In this document: piece by piece, positions 47,295-55,489 of the stretch | How the letters are laid out: every line of letters begins with the position of its first letter | Position numbering within the stretch: position 1 is the stretch's first letter | Origin: Stutzerimonas stutzeri | GTDB taxonomy: Bacteria; Pseudomonadota; Gammaproteobacteria; Pseudomonadales; Pseudomonadaceae | Assembly (NCBI RefSeq): GCF_000952685.1 | Contig: NZ_JYHV01000037.1 | Coordinates: 620,001-684,000, forward strand | Length of the DNA: 64,000 bases | Reading direction: 5' to 3' | Translations under genes and position numbers: made by a program | The notes under the pieces: generated by a model | What the model was told of the DNA's origin: nothing | Database searches by the model: none | What the model saw: the letters and a program-made list of their open reading frames with translations, nothing else

Positions 47295-48402
47295 ATTGGA
47301 TTGCCCGATCTGGCTTTGCGAGGTGCCGCGCATTGCCTGGCTGGCCATATGGCCGGAAGACGGCATGCTGCAATTGGCGCTTTATTGCGCCGTGGGCCTG
47401 GGTGGCCTGACCTCTCTGGTGATGCTCCAGGTCTTGCTGCTCGGTGAGGTCGCCAGGCGCCGTTCAGCACGGCGGCAATCGTTCAACGAGCAATGGCGAC
47501 CTTTCTTCGCGCTGTGCAGCCTCGGTGACGAGCTACCCGAGCCGGTGCCTGCGCTGCCTCGCAATCGCCAGCTGTGGTTTCTGCTGCAATGGAACCGCAC
47601 CCAACTGCAATTGCGCGGTACCGCGCGCGAGCGCATGAATCGCGCCCTCGTCGCCCTTGATATGGACCGCCACGCCCTGGGATTGCTGCGCGGGCGGGTG
47701 CGAAGCAAGCTGATCGGGCTGACCTGCCTGCGCCATCTTGCCGATCCCGCCCACTGGGAGGCGGTGCAGTCGCTGTTGATGAACCGCAACGCGATCGTCT
47801 CACTGACGGCGGCACAGACGCTGATCGCCATGGATGCGCCGCGTGCGATGCAACTTATCCTGCCGGCGGCCGTTGCGCGTTCCGACTGGGCGTTGCCACG
47901 CCTGGCCAGTCTCTGCCAGCAGGCCGGTGAACAGGCCGTGACCCTGCCCTTGCTGATCGCCCTTGCCGGTTCTGAAGATCCACGCCGCGAGCGCTTGGTG
48001 GGTTTGCTGGTCTATGGCGATCCCCGTCACGCAGCGCCGTGGGCGCGCGCGCGTCTGGAGGAAGACGCCGCGCCGGAGCAGTTGCAGGTCGCCCTGCGTT
48101 GCCTCTGCGAACTGGGCGATCCGCGTGATCGAGCGCGGCTGTTACGCGCGCTGCAGCATAGCCATGCCGAGGTGCGCCTGGAGGCGCTGCGGGCACTGCA
48201 CAACCAGGCGCGCAGCGACGACAACGCCCTGTTCATGCCGCTGCTGAGCGACAGCAACTGGTGGGTTCGACAAGCCGCCGCGGACAGCCTGGCGGCGCTG
48301 CCCGGCACCACACCGGAACGTCTGGAGCAACTGCTCGATCAGGTGCAAGACCGCTACGGTCAAGACGCACTGCGCCGAGCCATCGCGGAGGTGCGGCGGT
48401 GA
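47284..48402 (+). CDS. HEAT-repeat inner-membrane protein
   Basis: Roughly 372 residues: an N-terminal membrane segment (LALYCAVGLGGLTSLVMLQVLLLG) and a large cytoplasmic alpha-solenoid of HEAT-like repeats (for example LIGLTCLRHLADPAHWEAVQ, LQVALRCLCELGDPRDRARLL, LEALRALHNQAR, WVRQAAADSLAALPG). Such solenoids scaffold protein complexes. The ATG at 47284 overlaps the barrel gene by 11 bases; an in-frame ATG at 47365 with GGAAG upstream is another good candidate. The stop overlaps the glycosyltransferase GTG (GTGA). Position between exporter and synthase suggests an adaptor that links the synthase to the regulators. Confidence 0.75.
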   Translation: MLSELDCPIWLCEVPRIAWLAIWPEDGMLQLALYCAVGLGGLTSLVMLQVLLLGEVARRRSARRQSFNEQWRPFFALCSLGDELPEPVPALPRNRQLWFLLQWNRTQLQLRGTARERMNRALVALDMDRHALGLLRGRVRSKLIGLTCLRHLADPAHWEAVQSLLMNRNAIVSLTAAQTLIAMDAPRAMQLILPAAVARSDWALPRLASLCQQAGEQAVTLPLLIALAGSEDPRRERLVGLLVYGDPRHAAPWARARLEEDAAPEQLQVALRCLCELGDPRDRARLLRALQHSHAEVRLEALRALHNQARSDDNALFMPLLSDSNWWVRQAAADSLAALPGTTPERLEQLLDQVQDRYGQDALRRAIAEVRR

Positions 48403-49799
48403 GCGGCGATTGGCTGTGGTGGCTGCAACTGGGATTCATCCTCTATTTTCTACTGCTCAACGGTATGTACCTGCTGCTCAATATGTTGTCGATGGCCAGC
48501 CTGACGGGCTACATCCGCCAGCGCACCGAAACCGGCGAAATCGCGCCCTACCTCGGTGTCGAGCCGCCGGTGTCGGTGCTGATGCCGGCCTTCAACGAGG
48601 AGGCGACGATCCGCACCTCGGTGCGCTCGATGTTGCAGTTGCAGTATCCCGAGTTCGAAGTGGTGGTGATCAACGACGGCTCGAAGGACAACACCCTTGC
48701 CGTACTGATCGACGAGTTCGAGCTGGTGCCGCATCCCGAGCCACTGCGCCAGGCCGTCGCTCATCAGCCGGTCGCGACCATCTATCGCTCGCGCCGCTAT
48801 GGCAATCTGCGCGTGATCGACAAGGCCAACGGTGGTAAAGCGGACGCGCTCAATGCCGGCATCAACGCCGCGCGTCACGGCTTGTTCTGCGGCGTCGACG
48901 CCGACTCCATCCTTCAGCGTGACAGCCTGCTGCGCGTGGTGCAGCCGTTTCTGGAAGACGAGCGCACCGTGGCGGCAGGTGGCACCGTGCGCATCGCCAA
49001 CGGCTCGCAAGTGCGCGGCAGCTTTCTGATCCGTGCCGGCTTACCAAGCAACTGGCTGGCACGCTTCCAGATCGTCGAGTATTTGCGCGCCTTTCTCTTT
49101 GGCCGCCTCGGCTGGTCGCCGATGAACGCAGTGTTGATCATTTCCGGCGCCTTCGGCCTGTTCGACAAGGAGCGGGTCATGGATGTTGGCGGCTATCGCA
49201 CCGACACGGTCGGCGAGGACATGGAACTGGTGGTGCGGCTGCATCGCTATCACCGGGAAAAGCGCATTCCCTATCGCATCCGCTACCTCCCGGATCCGAT
49301 CTGCTGGACCGAGTGTCCAGAAGACATCGGCACCCTGGGGCGCCAGCGCAGCCGCTGGCAGCGTGGGCTGGCGGAAAGCCTGACCCGCCACGCTCGCCTC
49401 GCGTTCAGCCCGCGCGGAGGCACGCCGGGCTGGCTGGCCTGGCCATTCATGGCGCTGTTCGAGTGGCTGGGGCCGCTGATCGAGCTGGTCGGCTATGGCT
49501 TCATGATCGGTGGTTTCATGCTTGGCGCGGTCTCCTACGCGGCGCTGGCGACCTTCCTGCTGGTCGCCATCGGCATGGGCATTCTGTTGTCGGTGAACGG
49601 GCTGCTGCTGGAAACCATGTCGTTCCGCGTCTATGAGCGGCGGCGCGACATGTTGAGGCTGTTTCTCATGGCCGTGCTGGAAAATTTCGGCTACCGCCAG
49701 TTGAATACACTGTGGCGCTGCCGTGGGCTATGGCAATGGTTTTCGCGGCGCAAGCATCAATGGGGCGCGATGCGCCGCAGCGGTCGTTGGGGGCAGTAG
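48399..49799 (+). CDS. GT2 family processive glycosyltransferase
   Basis: 466-residue membrane glycosyltransferase of the hyaluronan/poly-GlcNAc/cellulose synthase superfamily. An N-terminal membrane helix pair precedes the GT-A domain: VSVLMPAFNEEATIRTSVRS, VVVINDGSKDNT, DxD as Asp167-Ala-Asp169 in GVDADS, catalytic Asp274 in GEDMEL, and the QRSRW motif (316-320) of processive enzymes, followed by several C-terminal membrane helices. No PilZ domain is visible. The GTG start overlaps the HEAT gene stop. It should polymerise a sugar at the inner membrane; the sugar cannot be predicted. Confidence 0.88.
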   Translation: MSGDWLWWLQLGFILYFLLLNGMYLLLNMLSMASLTGYIRQRTETGEIAPYLGVEPPVSVLMPAFNEEATIRTSVRSMLQLQYPEFEVVVINDGSKDNTLAVLIDEFELVPHPEPLRQAVAHQPVATIYRSRRYGNLRVIDKANGGKADALNAGINAARHGLFCGVDADSILQRDSLLRVVQPFLEDERTVAAGGTVRIANGSQVRGSFLIRAGLPSNWLARFQIVEYLRAFLFGRLGWSPMNAVLIISGAFGLFDKERVMDVGGYRTDTVGEDMELVVRLHRYHREKRIPYRIRYLPDPICWTECPEDIGTLGRQRSRWQRGLAESLTRHARLAFSPRGGTPGWLAWPFMALFEWLGPLIELVGYGFMIGGFMLGAVSYAALATFLLVAIGMGILLSVNGLLLETMSFRVYERRRDMLRLFLMAVLENFGYRQLNTLWRCRGLWQWFSRRKHQWGAMRRSGRWGQ

Positions 49800-49817
49800 G
49801 CAGGTTGGAGCTGGAAG

Positions 49818-49892
49818 CGTAGGGTGAATCACGCCCCATCGATCCACCGTAACGAACTCAAGGTGGATGTAAAAAGCGACATCCACCCTACG
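49818..49892. repeat. Dispersed palindromic repeat, copy 1
   Basis: The 75-bp unit begins CGTAGGGTGAAT and ends ATCCACCCTACG, with an inner GATCCACC/GGTGGATG pair, so it can fold into a long hairpin. A second copy with the same ends and the shared block GATGTAAAA-GCGACATCCACCCTAC is at 56444-56530. It is flanked by GGAGCTGGAAG (from 49806) and CTTCTAGCTTCTAGC (49902-49916), members of the same repeat family as 19242-19297. Confidence 0.82.
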
Positions 49893-49937
49893 GCTTCTTT
49901 ACTTCTAGCTTCTAGCTTTCGACTTCTAGCCGCTCCA

Positions 49938-51431
49938 TCAAAGCTTGATCCAGGTGGCCTTCAGCTCGGTGTATTTGTCGAACGCATGCAGGGACTTGTC
50001 GCGGCCGTTGCCGGACTGCTTGAAGCCCCCGAACGGCGCGGTCATGTCGCCGCCGTCGTACTGGTTGACCCAGACGCTACCGGCACGCAATGCCTTGGCG
50101 GTCAGGTGCGCCTTGGACAGATCCGCCGTCCACACCGCCGCGGCAAGGCCGTAGGGGGTATCGTTGGCGATGGCCACGGCTTCGGCCGCGGTGTCGAAAG
50201 TGATCACCGACAGCACCGGACCGAAGATCTCTTCCCGGGCGATCTTCATGGCATTGCTGACGCCATCGAAAATGGTCGGTTCGACGTATAGTCCGCCAGT
50301 GTCCTGCAGGGTCCGCTGGCCACCGATCAGCACTTGGGCGCCATCATTGCGCCCCGCCTCGATGTAGCCGAGCACGGTATCGAGCTGCTGGGTGTCGACC
50401 AGGGCGCCAACGTTGGTGGCCGGGTCCAGCGGATTGCCCGGCTTCCACCCCTTGAGCGCCTCGACCACCAGCGGCAGGAAGCGCTCCTTCACTGAGCTCT
50501 CGACCAGCAGGCGCGAGCCGGCGGTGCAAACCTCGCCCTGGTTGAAAGCAATGGCACTGGCCGCCGACTCGGCAGCCGCCTGCAGGTCCGGCGCATCGGC
50601 GAAGACGATGTTCGGGCTCTTGCCGCCCGCCTCCAGCCAGACGCGTTTCATGTTCGACTCGCCCGCGTAGATCATCAGCTGCTTAGCGACCCGGGTTGAG
50701 CCGGTGAACACCAGTGTGTCGACGTCCATGTGCAGCGCTAGCGCCTTGCCGACCGTATGACCATAACCGGGCAGCACGTTGAACACACCTGGCGGGATGC
50801 CGGCTTCGATGGCAAGTTGCGCCACGCGGATCGCGCTCAGCGGTGATTTCTCGGAGGGTTTGAGTACCACCGAGTTACCGGTGGACAACGCCGGGCCGAG
50901 TTTCCAGCAGGCCATCATCAGGGGGAAATTCCAAGGCACGATGGCTGCCACCACGCCGACCGGCTCGCGGGTAACCAGGCCCAGCTGATTGTGCGGGGTG
51001 GCCGCCACTTCATCGTAAATCTTATCGATGGCTTCGCCGGACCAACGCAACGCCCGCGCCGCACCGGGAATGTCCACGCCCAGGGCATCGCTGATCGGCT
51101 TGCCCATGTCGAGGGTTTCCAACAGCGCCAGCTCTTGCGCATTGGCTTCCAACAGATCGGCGAAACGGATCATCACGGCCTTGCGCTTGGCCGGCGCCAG
51201 CCGCGACCAGACGCCGGATTCGAAGGCCATGCGCGCGCTGATCACGGCACGATCGGCATCAGCCTCATCGCAGCTCGCCACTTGCGCCAGTACCCGCCCG
51301 TCGACAGGGCTGATGCAGTCGAAACTGGCTCCAGCCGTGGATGCCGTGTATTCGCCCTGGATGAAGGCCCGGCCTTCGATGTGCAGATCGCGAGCGCGCT
51401 GTTGCCAGTCGGCAAGTGTCAGGGTGGTCAT
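49938..51431 (-). CDS. kauB: Aldehyde dehydrogenase, gamma-glutamyl-aminobutyraldehyde type (KauB/PuuC-like)
   Basis: NAD(P)-dependent aldehyde dehydrogenase of 497 residues, best fitting KauB/PuuC, which oxidises aminobutyraldehyde and its gamma-glutamyl form in polyamine breakdown. Motifs: VPWNFPLMMACWKLGPALSTG, FTGSTRVAKQLM cofactor region, general-base Glu in WLEAGGKSPN and nucleophile Cys in FNQGEVCTAGSR (near residue 300), then EEIFGPVL. The start at 51431 is the Met matching the family. It is divergent from an omega-aminotransferase, an arrangement that echoes PA5312-PA5313 of P. aeruginosa as I recall it. Exact substrate is inferred. Confidence 0.82.
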   Translation of the reverse strand: MTTLTLADWQQRARDLHIEGRAFIQGEYTASTAGASFDCISPVDGRVLAQVASCDEADADRAVISARMAFESGVWSRLAPAKRKAVMIRFADLLEANAQELALLETLDMGKPISDALGVDIPGAARALRWSGEAIDKIYDEVAATPHNQLGLVTREPVGVVAAIVPWNFPLMMACWKLGPALSTGNSVVLKPSEKSPLSAIRVAQLAIEAGIPPGVFNVLPGYGHTVGKALALHMDVDTLVFTGSTRVAKQLMIYAGESNMKRVWLEAGGKSPNIVFADAPDLQAAAESAASAIAFNQGEVCTAGSRLLVESSVKERFLPLVVEALKGWKPGNPLDPATNVGALVDTQQLDTVLGYIEAGRNDGAQVLIGGQRTLQDTGGLYVEPTIFDGVSNAMKIAREEIFGPVLSVITFDTAAEAVAIANDTPYGLAAAVWTADLSKAHLTAKALRAGSVWVNQYDGGDMTAPFGGFKQSGNGRDKSLHAFDKYTELKATWIKL

Positions 51432-51518
51432 GGGGCATCCTCGGTATCTGTCGAACAATCAGAAGAGCACCCTAAACCAGCAGTGCCAGGCCTATCAATA
51501 TTTTTTACGAAACTGCTG

Positions 51519-51547
51519 TTGACGCCTTGTTTTGTGCGTTTTATCAA
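51519..51547 (+). promoter_or_regulatory. Candidate sigma-70 promoter of the aminotransferase
   Basis: TTGACG (51519-51524), a 17-base spacer and TATCAA (51542-51547) lie 84 bases before the aminotransferase start, in the 199-base divergent region. The -35 matches consensus at five of six positions and the -10 at four of six. Confidence 0.5.
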
Positions 51548-51630
51548 ACATAGACTCGCCGAAACCGCTGTGCGCTGGAATGACGTCGCGTTACAGCATA
51601 GCCGTCAAAACTGTCCTGTCGGAGCGAGTC

Positions 51631-52956
51631 ATGGCCAACGATCTGCACGCTGCCGCGTCTGCCGAACACTTCTGGATGCCCTTTACCGCCAATCGCCAGT
51701 TCAAAGGCAGCCCGCGCCTGCTCGAAAGCGCCGAGGGCATGTATTACACCGCCAGCGATGGACGCCAGGTGATCGATGGCACCGCCGGGCTCTGGTGCTG
51801 CAATGCCGGTCATGGTCGCCGCGAAATTACCGAGGCGGTCAGCCGACAAATCGCCCGCATGGACTTCGCACCGACCTTCCAGATGGGTCATCCGCTGGCC
51901 TTCGAACTGGCCGAGCGGCTGGCGCAGATCAGCCCGACCGGACTGAACCGGGTGTTTTTTACCAACTCGGGCTCGGAGTCCGCCGACACCGCATTGAAAA
52001 TCGCCCTGGCCTACCAACGCGCCATCGGCCAGGGCAGTCGCACCCGCCTGATCGGTCGCGAGCTGGCCTATCACGGGGTCGGCTTCGGTGGCATTTCGGT
52101 CGGCGGCATGGCCAACAACCGCAAGGCCTTCGGCGCGCTGCTGCCGGGCGTCGATCATCTGCCGCATACCTTGGACGTCCAACGCAACGCCTTCAGCCGT
52201 GGCCTGCCGCAGCACGGCATGGAAAAAGCCGACGAGCTGGAGCGCCTGGTCACGCTGCATGGTGCGGAGAACATCGCGGCGGTGATCGTTGAACCGATGT
52301 CCGGCTCGGCCGGCGTCGTTCTACCGCCGCTGGGCTACTTGCAGCGTCTGCGCGACATCACCGCCAAACACGGCATCCTGCTGATATTCGATGAGGTGAT
52401 CACCGGTTTCGGGCGCGTCGGTGAAGCTTTCGCCGCGCAGCGCTGGGGCGTCACGCCGGACATTATCACTTGCGCCAAAGGCCTGACCAACGGGGCGATC
52501 CCTATGGGTGCGGTGTTCGTCGCCGAAACGATTCACGACGCCTTCATGCAAGGCCCGGAAGGCGGCATCGAATTCTTCCACGGCTACACCTATTCCGGTC
52601 ACCCGGTGGCCTGCGCCGCTGCGCTGGCGGCCCAAGAGATCTACCAGCGGGACAACCTGTTCCAGAAGGCCATCGAGATCGAGGATTATTGGCAGGACGC
52701 GCTGTTCAGCCTGCAGAGTCTGCCCAACGTCACCGATATCCGGACCGTTGGCCTGGTCGCCGGCGTCCAGTTCGCCGCCCACCCTGAGGGCGCCGGCAGG
52801 CGCGGCTACGAGGTGTTCCGCCAATGCTTCGAGGATGGCCTCCTAGCGCGCGCCAGCGGCGACACCATCGCCCTGTCGCCAGCACTGATCGTCGAGCGTG
52901 AACACATCGACGCGATGATCGAGCGCCTGGCTGACGCCATCCGCAAGACAGCCTGA
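51631..52956 (+). CDS. Omega-amino acid--pyruvate aminotransferase
   Basis: Class III PLP aminotransferase of 441 residues resembling beta-alanine/omega-amino-acid:pyruvate transaminases (BauA, GabT2 types). Motifs: HFWMPFTANRQFKGSPRLLE (N-terminal substrate loop), GLWCCNAGHGRREI, FFTNSGSESADTALKIALAY (phosphate binding), DEVITGFGRVGEAF and the PLP Lys in ITCAKGLTNGAIPMGAV, then [20 protein letters not shown] precedes the ATG. Paired divergently with the KauB-type dehydrogenase, it likely handles amino groups of polyamine or beta-alanine intermediates. Choice between BauA and GabT2 type is open. Confidence 0.85.
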   Translation: MANDLHAAASAEHFWMPFTANRQFKGSPRLLESAEGMYYTASDGRQVIDGTAGLWCCNAGHGRREITEAVSRQIARMDFAPTFQMGHPLAFELAERLAQISPTGLNRVFFTNSGSESADTALKIALAYQRAIGQGSRTRLIGRELAYHGVGFGGISVGGMANNRKAFGALLPGVDHLPHTLDVQRNAFSRGLPQHGMEKADELERLVTLHGAENIAAVIVEPMSGSAGVVLPPLGYLQRLRDITAKHGILLIFDEVITGFGRVGEAFAAQRWGVTPDIITCAKGLTNGAIPMGAVFVAETIHDAFMQGPEGGIEFFHGYTYSGHPVACAAALAAQEIYQRDNLFQKAIEIEDYWQDALFSLQSLPNVTDIRTVGLVAGVQFAAHPEGAGRRGYEVFRQCFEDGLLARASGDTIALSPALIVEREHIDAMIERLADAIRKTA

Positions 52957-52978
52957 CAGGAGCGCTAGCGCAGAAACG

Positions 52979-53003
52979 AAAAAACCCGCCGAGGCGGGTT
53001 TTT
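52979..53003. terminator. Bidirectional terminator
   Basis: CCCGCC (52985-52990) and GGCGGG (52993-52998) form a short GC stem flanked by A6 on the left and T5 on the right, so it works for both the aminotransferase (plus) and rpmG (minus), which converge here. Confidence 0.9.
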
Positions 53004-53020
53004 CTTCAAGGGCCGATCAA

Positions 53021-53176
53021 TTACTTGATCTTGGCTTCCTTGTAGATCACGTGCTTACGCACAACCGGATCGTACTTCTTGATTTCGATCTTGTCGGGCG
53101 TGGTGCGCTTGTTCTTGTCGGTGGTGTAGAAATGGCCGGTACCGGCGCTGGACACCAAACGGATCAGGTCACGCAT
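53021..53176 (-). CDS. rpmG: 50S ribosomal protein L33
   Basis: Reading the minus strand from the ATG at 53176 gives a 51-residue basic protein beginning [19 protein letters not shown], with [19 protein letters not shown] and ending KEAKIK. This is bacterial L33 of the large ribosomal subunit. It lacks the CxxC zinc pairs, so it is the zinc-independent form. It lies 11 bases after rpmB, and AAGGAGAAC precedes the start; the two form the usual rpmBG operon. Confidence 0.97.
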   Translation of the reverse strand: MRDLIRLVSSAGTGHFYTTDKNKRTTPDKIEIKKYDPVVRKHVIYKEAKIK

Positions 53177-53187
53177 GATAGTTCTCC

Positions 53188-53424
53188 TTAAACCTTTTCG
53201 CCGCGAGCGCGGAGTTCAGCCAGAACGGCGTCGATGCCGCGCTTGTCGATGACGCGCATGCCCTTGGCAGTCAGGCGCAGACGGACGAAGCGGTTCTCGG
53301 ACTCGACCCAGAAGCGGTGATGCTGCAGGTTCGGCAGAAAACGACGACGGGTTTTGTTGTTCGCGTGGGAAATGTTGTTCCCGGTTACCGGACCCTTACC
53401 GGTAACTTGACAGACTCTCGACAT
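53188..53424 (-). CDS. rpmB: 50S ribosomal protein L28
   Basis: 78-residue L28 beginning [20 protein letters not shown], with [20 protein letters not shown] and ending RARGEKV. Length and sequence are typical for gammaproteobacteria. Only one of the possible zinc Cys residues is present (Cys5), matching the zinc-free form as in rpmG next door. It is first in the rpmB-rpmG operon, transcribed from a sigma-70 promoter about 150 bases upstream. Confidence 0.97.
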   Translation of the reverse strand: MSRVCQVTGKGPVTGNNISHANNKTRRRFLPNLQHHRFWVESENRFVRLRLTAKGMRVIDKRGIDAVLAELRARGEKV

Positions 53425-53574
53425 GCCTCAGCCCTCTAAAACCACATGCCCAACCCGGCATGGGTTGGCCGCTTGAATTCAAATGTCTTTTTTGGCGCTC
53501 AGCGCCACGTTTCGTTGGGGTCTTACCGGCTACGCGGCAAGCGAAGAAACCGGGCCCCTAGAAAAGAGCGCTGC

Positions 53575-53603
53575 TTTATATCAGAAAGCCCCCCGAGCAA
53601 CAA
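53575..53603 (-). promoter_or_regulatory. Sigma-70 promoter of rpmBG
   Basis: On the minus strand TTGTTG (plus 53598-53603), a 17-base spacer and TATAAA (plus 53575-53580) are followed by the GC-rich GCAGCGC discriminator typical of stringently controlled ribosomal promoters. The leader to rpmB is about 145 bases. The rest of the 595-base gap 53425-54019 shows no gene; it becomes A+T-rich near 53870-53935, where the iclR promoter should lie. Confidence 0.7.
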
Positions 53604-54019
53604 GCGCGGAGTGACTTTTCCTCGCTGGCCCCGCTCGTCTCGAACACCCGCCAGGCCGCACCGTGGCCGGATCGCATGAATTCGCCATTCGTCGCCTCGC
53701 GGACTTAGTCGTCTACCTTATATAGGCTTATAGCGTCGAAACGGACTGCCGCAGCTGCAGCGGCCAAGGACATTGCCCGGCAGGCGCTCGCCATCAGCGG
53801 CTAAGCCTCCAATCATTGGCGTCCAGGCATCCGAAATCCTCGGAGGAAAAGGCTTCCGGCCACATAGAGCGAATTATTATTTTACTGTGCGGAATTCAGA
53901 TTCGCTTTTATTGACTATCATGGAATAAAGTTCCCCGCAGCAACGGGTCCATGCCAGGCTTCGGGGCGATCTGCTATCGTTCGCCCCCGCTGCCCACTAC
54001 CAGACAGACTGACACCACC

Positions 54020-54802
54020 ATGAGCGATGTTGAAGAGATCGAGAACCCCAAGGACCGCAAGTTCGTCGAGGCCCTGTCTCGCGGCCTGGATGTGTTGCGC
54101 GCCTTCACCCACGGCTCGGTGGTGATGGGCAATCAGGACATCGCTCGCATCACCGGCTTGCCCAAGCCTACGGTGTCGCGCATGACCTACACCCTGACCA
54201 AGCTCGGCTACCTCAGCTACTCCCAGCAACTGGAGAAGTACCAGCTCGATTCCGGCGTGTTGGCCTTGGGTTATGCCTATGTGTCCAACCTGCGCGTGCG
54301 CCAGCTGGCCAAGCCGTATATGGACGAGTTTTCTCGTCGCACCAATACCTCCGTGGGCCTTACCTGCCGCGATCGGCTGTCGATGATCTACGTCGAGAAC
54401 TGTCGTCCACCCGAGATTTCGACGCTGCGGATGGATGCAGGTGTGCGCCTGCCGCTGGCCACCACCTCGGCAGGCCGCGCCTTTCTCGCCGCCACACCGG
54501 AAAAAGAGCGTGAGCACCTGATGGCCGCGCTGGAAACCAAATACGGCGAAGACTGGCCCACCATGAAAAAGTCGCTACAGGAGTCCTTCGAGGAATTCCG
54601 TCAGCATGGCTTCTGCCTGTCCCTCGGCGATTGGGACCGCAATGTAATGGCCGCTGGCGTGCCGCTGCACCTGGCCGACGGCAGCATCATGGCGTTGACC
54701 TGTGGCGCACCGTCGTTCCAGCTCAGCGAAGAAACGCTCAGGGGCTCATTGGCGCACCAGTTGGAAATGCTCGCACGTGACATCGAGAGTCTCGGCGTCT
54801 GA
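54020..54802 (+). CDS. IclR-family transcriptional regulator
   Basis: 260-residue regulator with an N-terminal winged helix-turn-helix (VEALSRGLDVLRAFTHGSVV, then NQDIARITGLPKPTVSRMTYTL, about residues 12-75) and a C-terminal IclR effector domain (MIYVENCRPPEISTLRMDAG, LATTSAGRAFLAATPEKERE). Members such as PcaR, PcaU and KdgR sense aromatic or sugar-acid metabolites; the ligand is unknown here. The ATG at 54020 is preferred to an in-frame one at 53951. It is convergent with the TetR gene and has no obvious target among its neighbours, unless the fatty-acyl operon. Confidence 0.88.
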   Translation: MSDVEEIENPKDRKFVEALSRGLDVLRAFTHGSVVMGNQDIARITGLPKPTVSRMTYTLTKLGYLSYSQQLEKYQLDSGVLALGYAYVSNLRVRQLAKPYMDEFSRRTNTSVGLTCRDRLSMIYVENCRPPEISTLRMDAGVRLPLATTSAGRAFLAATPEKEREHLMAALETKYGEDWPTMKKSLQESFEEFRQHGFCLSLGDWDRNVMAAGVPLHLADGSIMALTCGAPSFQLSEETLRGSLAHQLEMLARDIESLGV

Positions 54803-54818
54803 CCTACGCGGGCAACCA

Positions 54819-55397
54819 CTAGGCTTTGACACTCGCCCAGGCGATGTCGGCGAGCAGATCGCGGCAATCGGCCAACGGCGTTCGCGCACGCCCGGCCAAC
54901 CAGTTACGGGCCATGTCGTGACAGGGCCCGATCACCACTGCAAGGAAGCAGTCGCCGGGCATGCGGCGAAAGGCGCCGCTGTCGCGATGGCGACGCAGAA
55001 TCGCAGCAACTCGCTCGCCATGGGTTCGATTCACCTCACGTAGACGCTCGCCCATTTCTCCCGCCTCGACCCGACCACGGTTATGCAGCACGAAGCGCGC
55101 CCAGTCCGGGTTCGCCACCACCCAATCGATATAGCTGGTAACGAAGAGTTTTACGCAGGCCTCGGCCTCCAGCGTCTCGATCAGCCCGGCCTCCAGCAAT
55201 GCGGCATACTCGCCGATGCCTTCCAGATACAGCGCCGCAATGATCCGCTCGCGGTTGCCGAAATGGTGATAAAGGCTGCCGATGCTCGCGCCGGAACGGT
55301 CGCGGATCATCTCGATGGTGGTGGCTTCCACTCCGTTTTCGGTGAAACAGGCCAGCGCGGCCTGGAGAATTTCCTGCTTGCGACTGCTTCGGGCCAT
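54819..55397 (-). CDS. TetR-family transcriptional regulator
   Basis: 192-residue repressor with the TetR helix-turn-helix at the N-terminus (KQEILQAALACFTENGVEATT, IEMIRDRSGASIGSLYHHFGN, about residues 7-48) and a helical ligand-binding domain. The ligand is unknown. It is divergent from an alpha/beta hydrolase gene, and an inverted repeat CTAGAA-N5-TTCTAG sits between the starts, so it probably autoregulates and controls the hydrolase. Confidence 0.88.
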   Translation of the reverse strand: MARSSRKQEILQAALACFTENGVEATTIEMIRDRSGASIGSLYHHFGNRERIIAALYLEGIGEYAALLEAGLIETLEAEACVKLFVTSYIDWVVANPDWARFVLHNRGRVEAGEMGERLREVNRTHGERVAAILRRHRDSGAFRRMPGDCFLAVVIGPCHDMARNWLAGRARTPLADCRDLLADIAWASVKA

Positions 55398-55421
55398 CGG
55401 CGCTCCGATTAGAATAATGTT

Positions 55422-55438
55422 CTAGAATTAATTTCTAG
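55422..55438. promoter_or_regulatory. Operator-like inverted repeat between tetR and hydrolase
   Basis: CTAGAA (55422-55427) and TTCTAG (55433-55438) are perfect inverted arms around five bases. An overlapping second palindrome TTCTAGAA (55420-55427) lies on the left arm. The position, 25 bases upstream of the TetR start and about 50 before the hydrolase start, suits a repressor of both. Confidence 0.65.
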
Positions 55439-55489
55439 TGTTCGTATACTGCACCGATCCAGGCACAACAAAAAGGACCGGAGAAGAAT

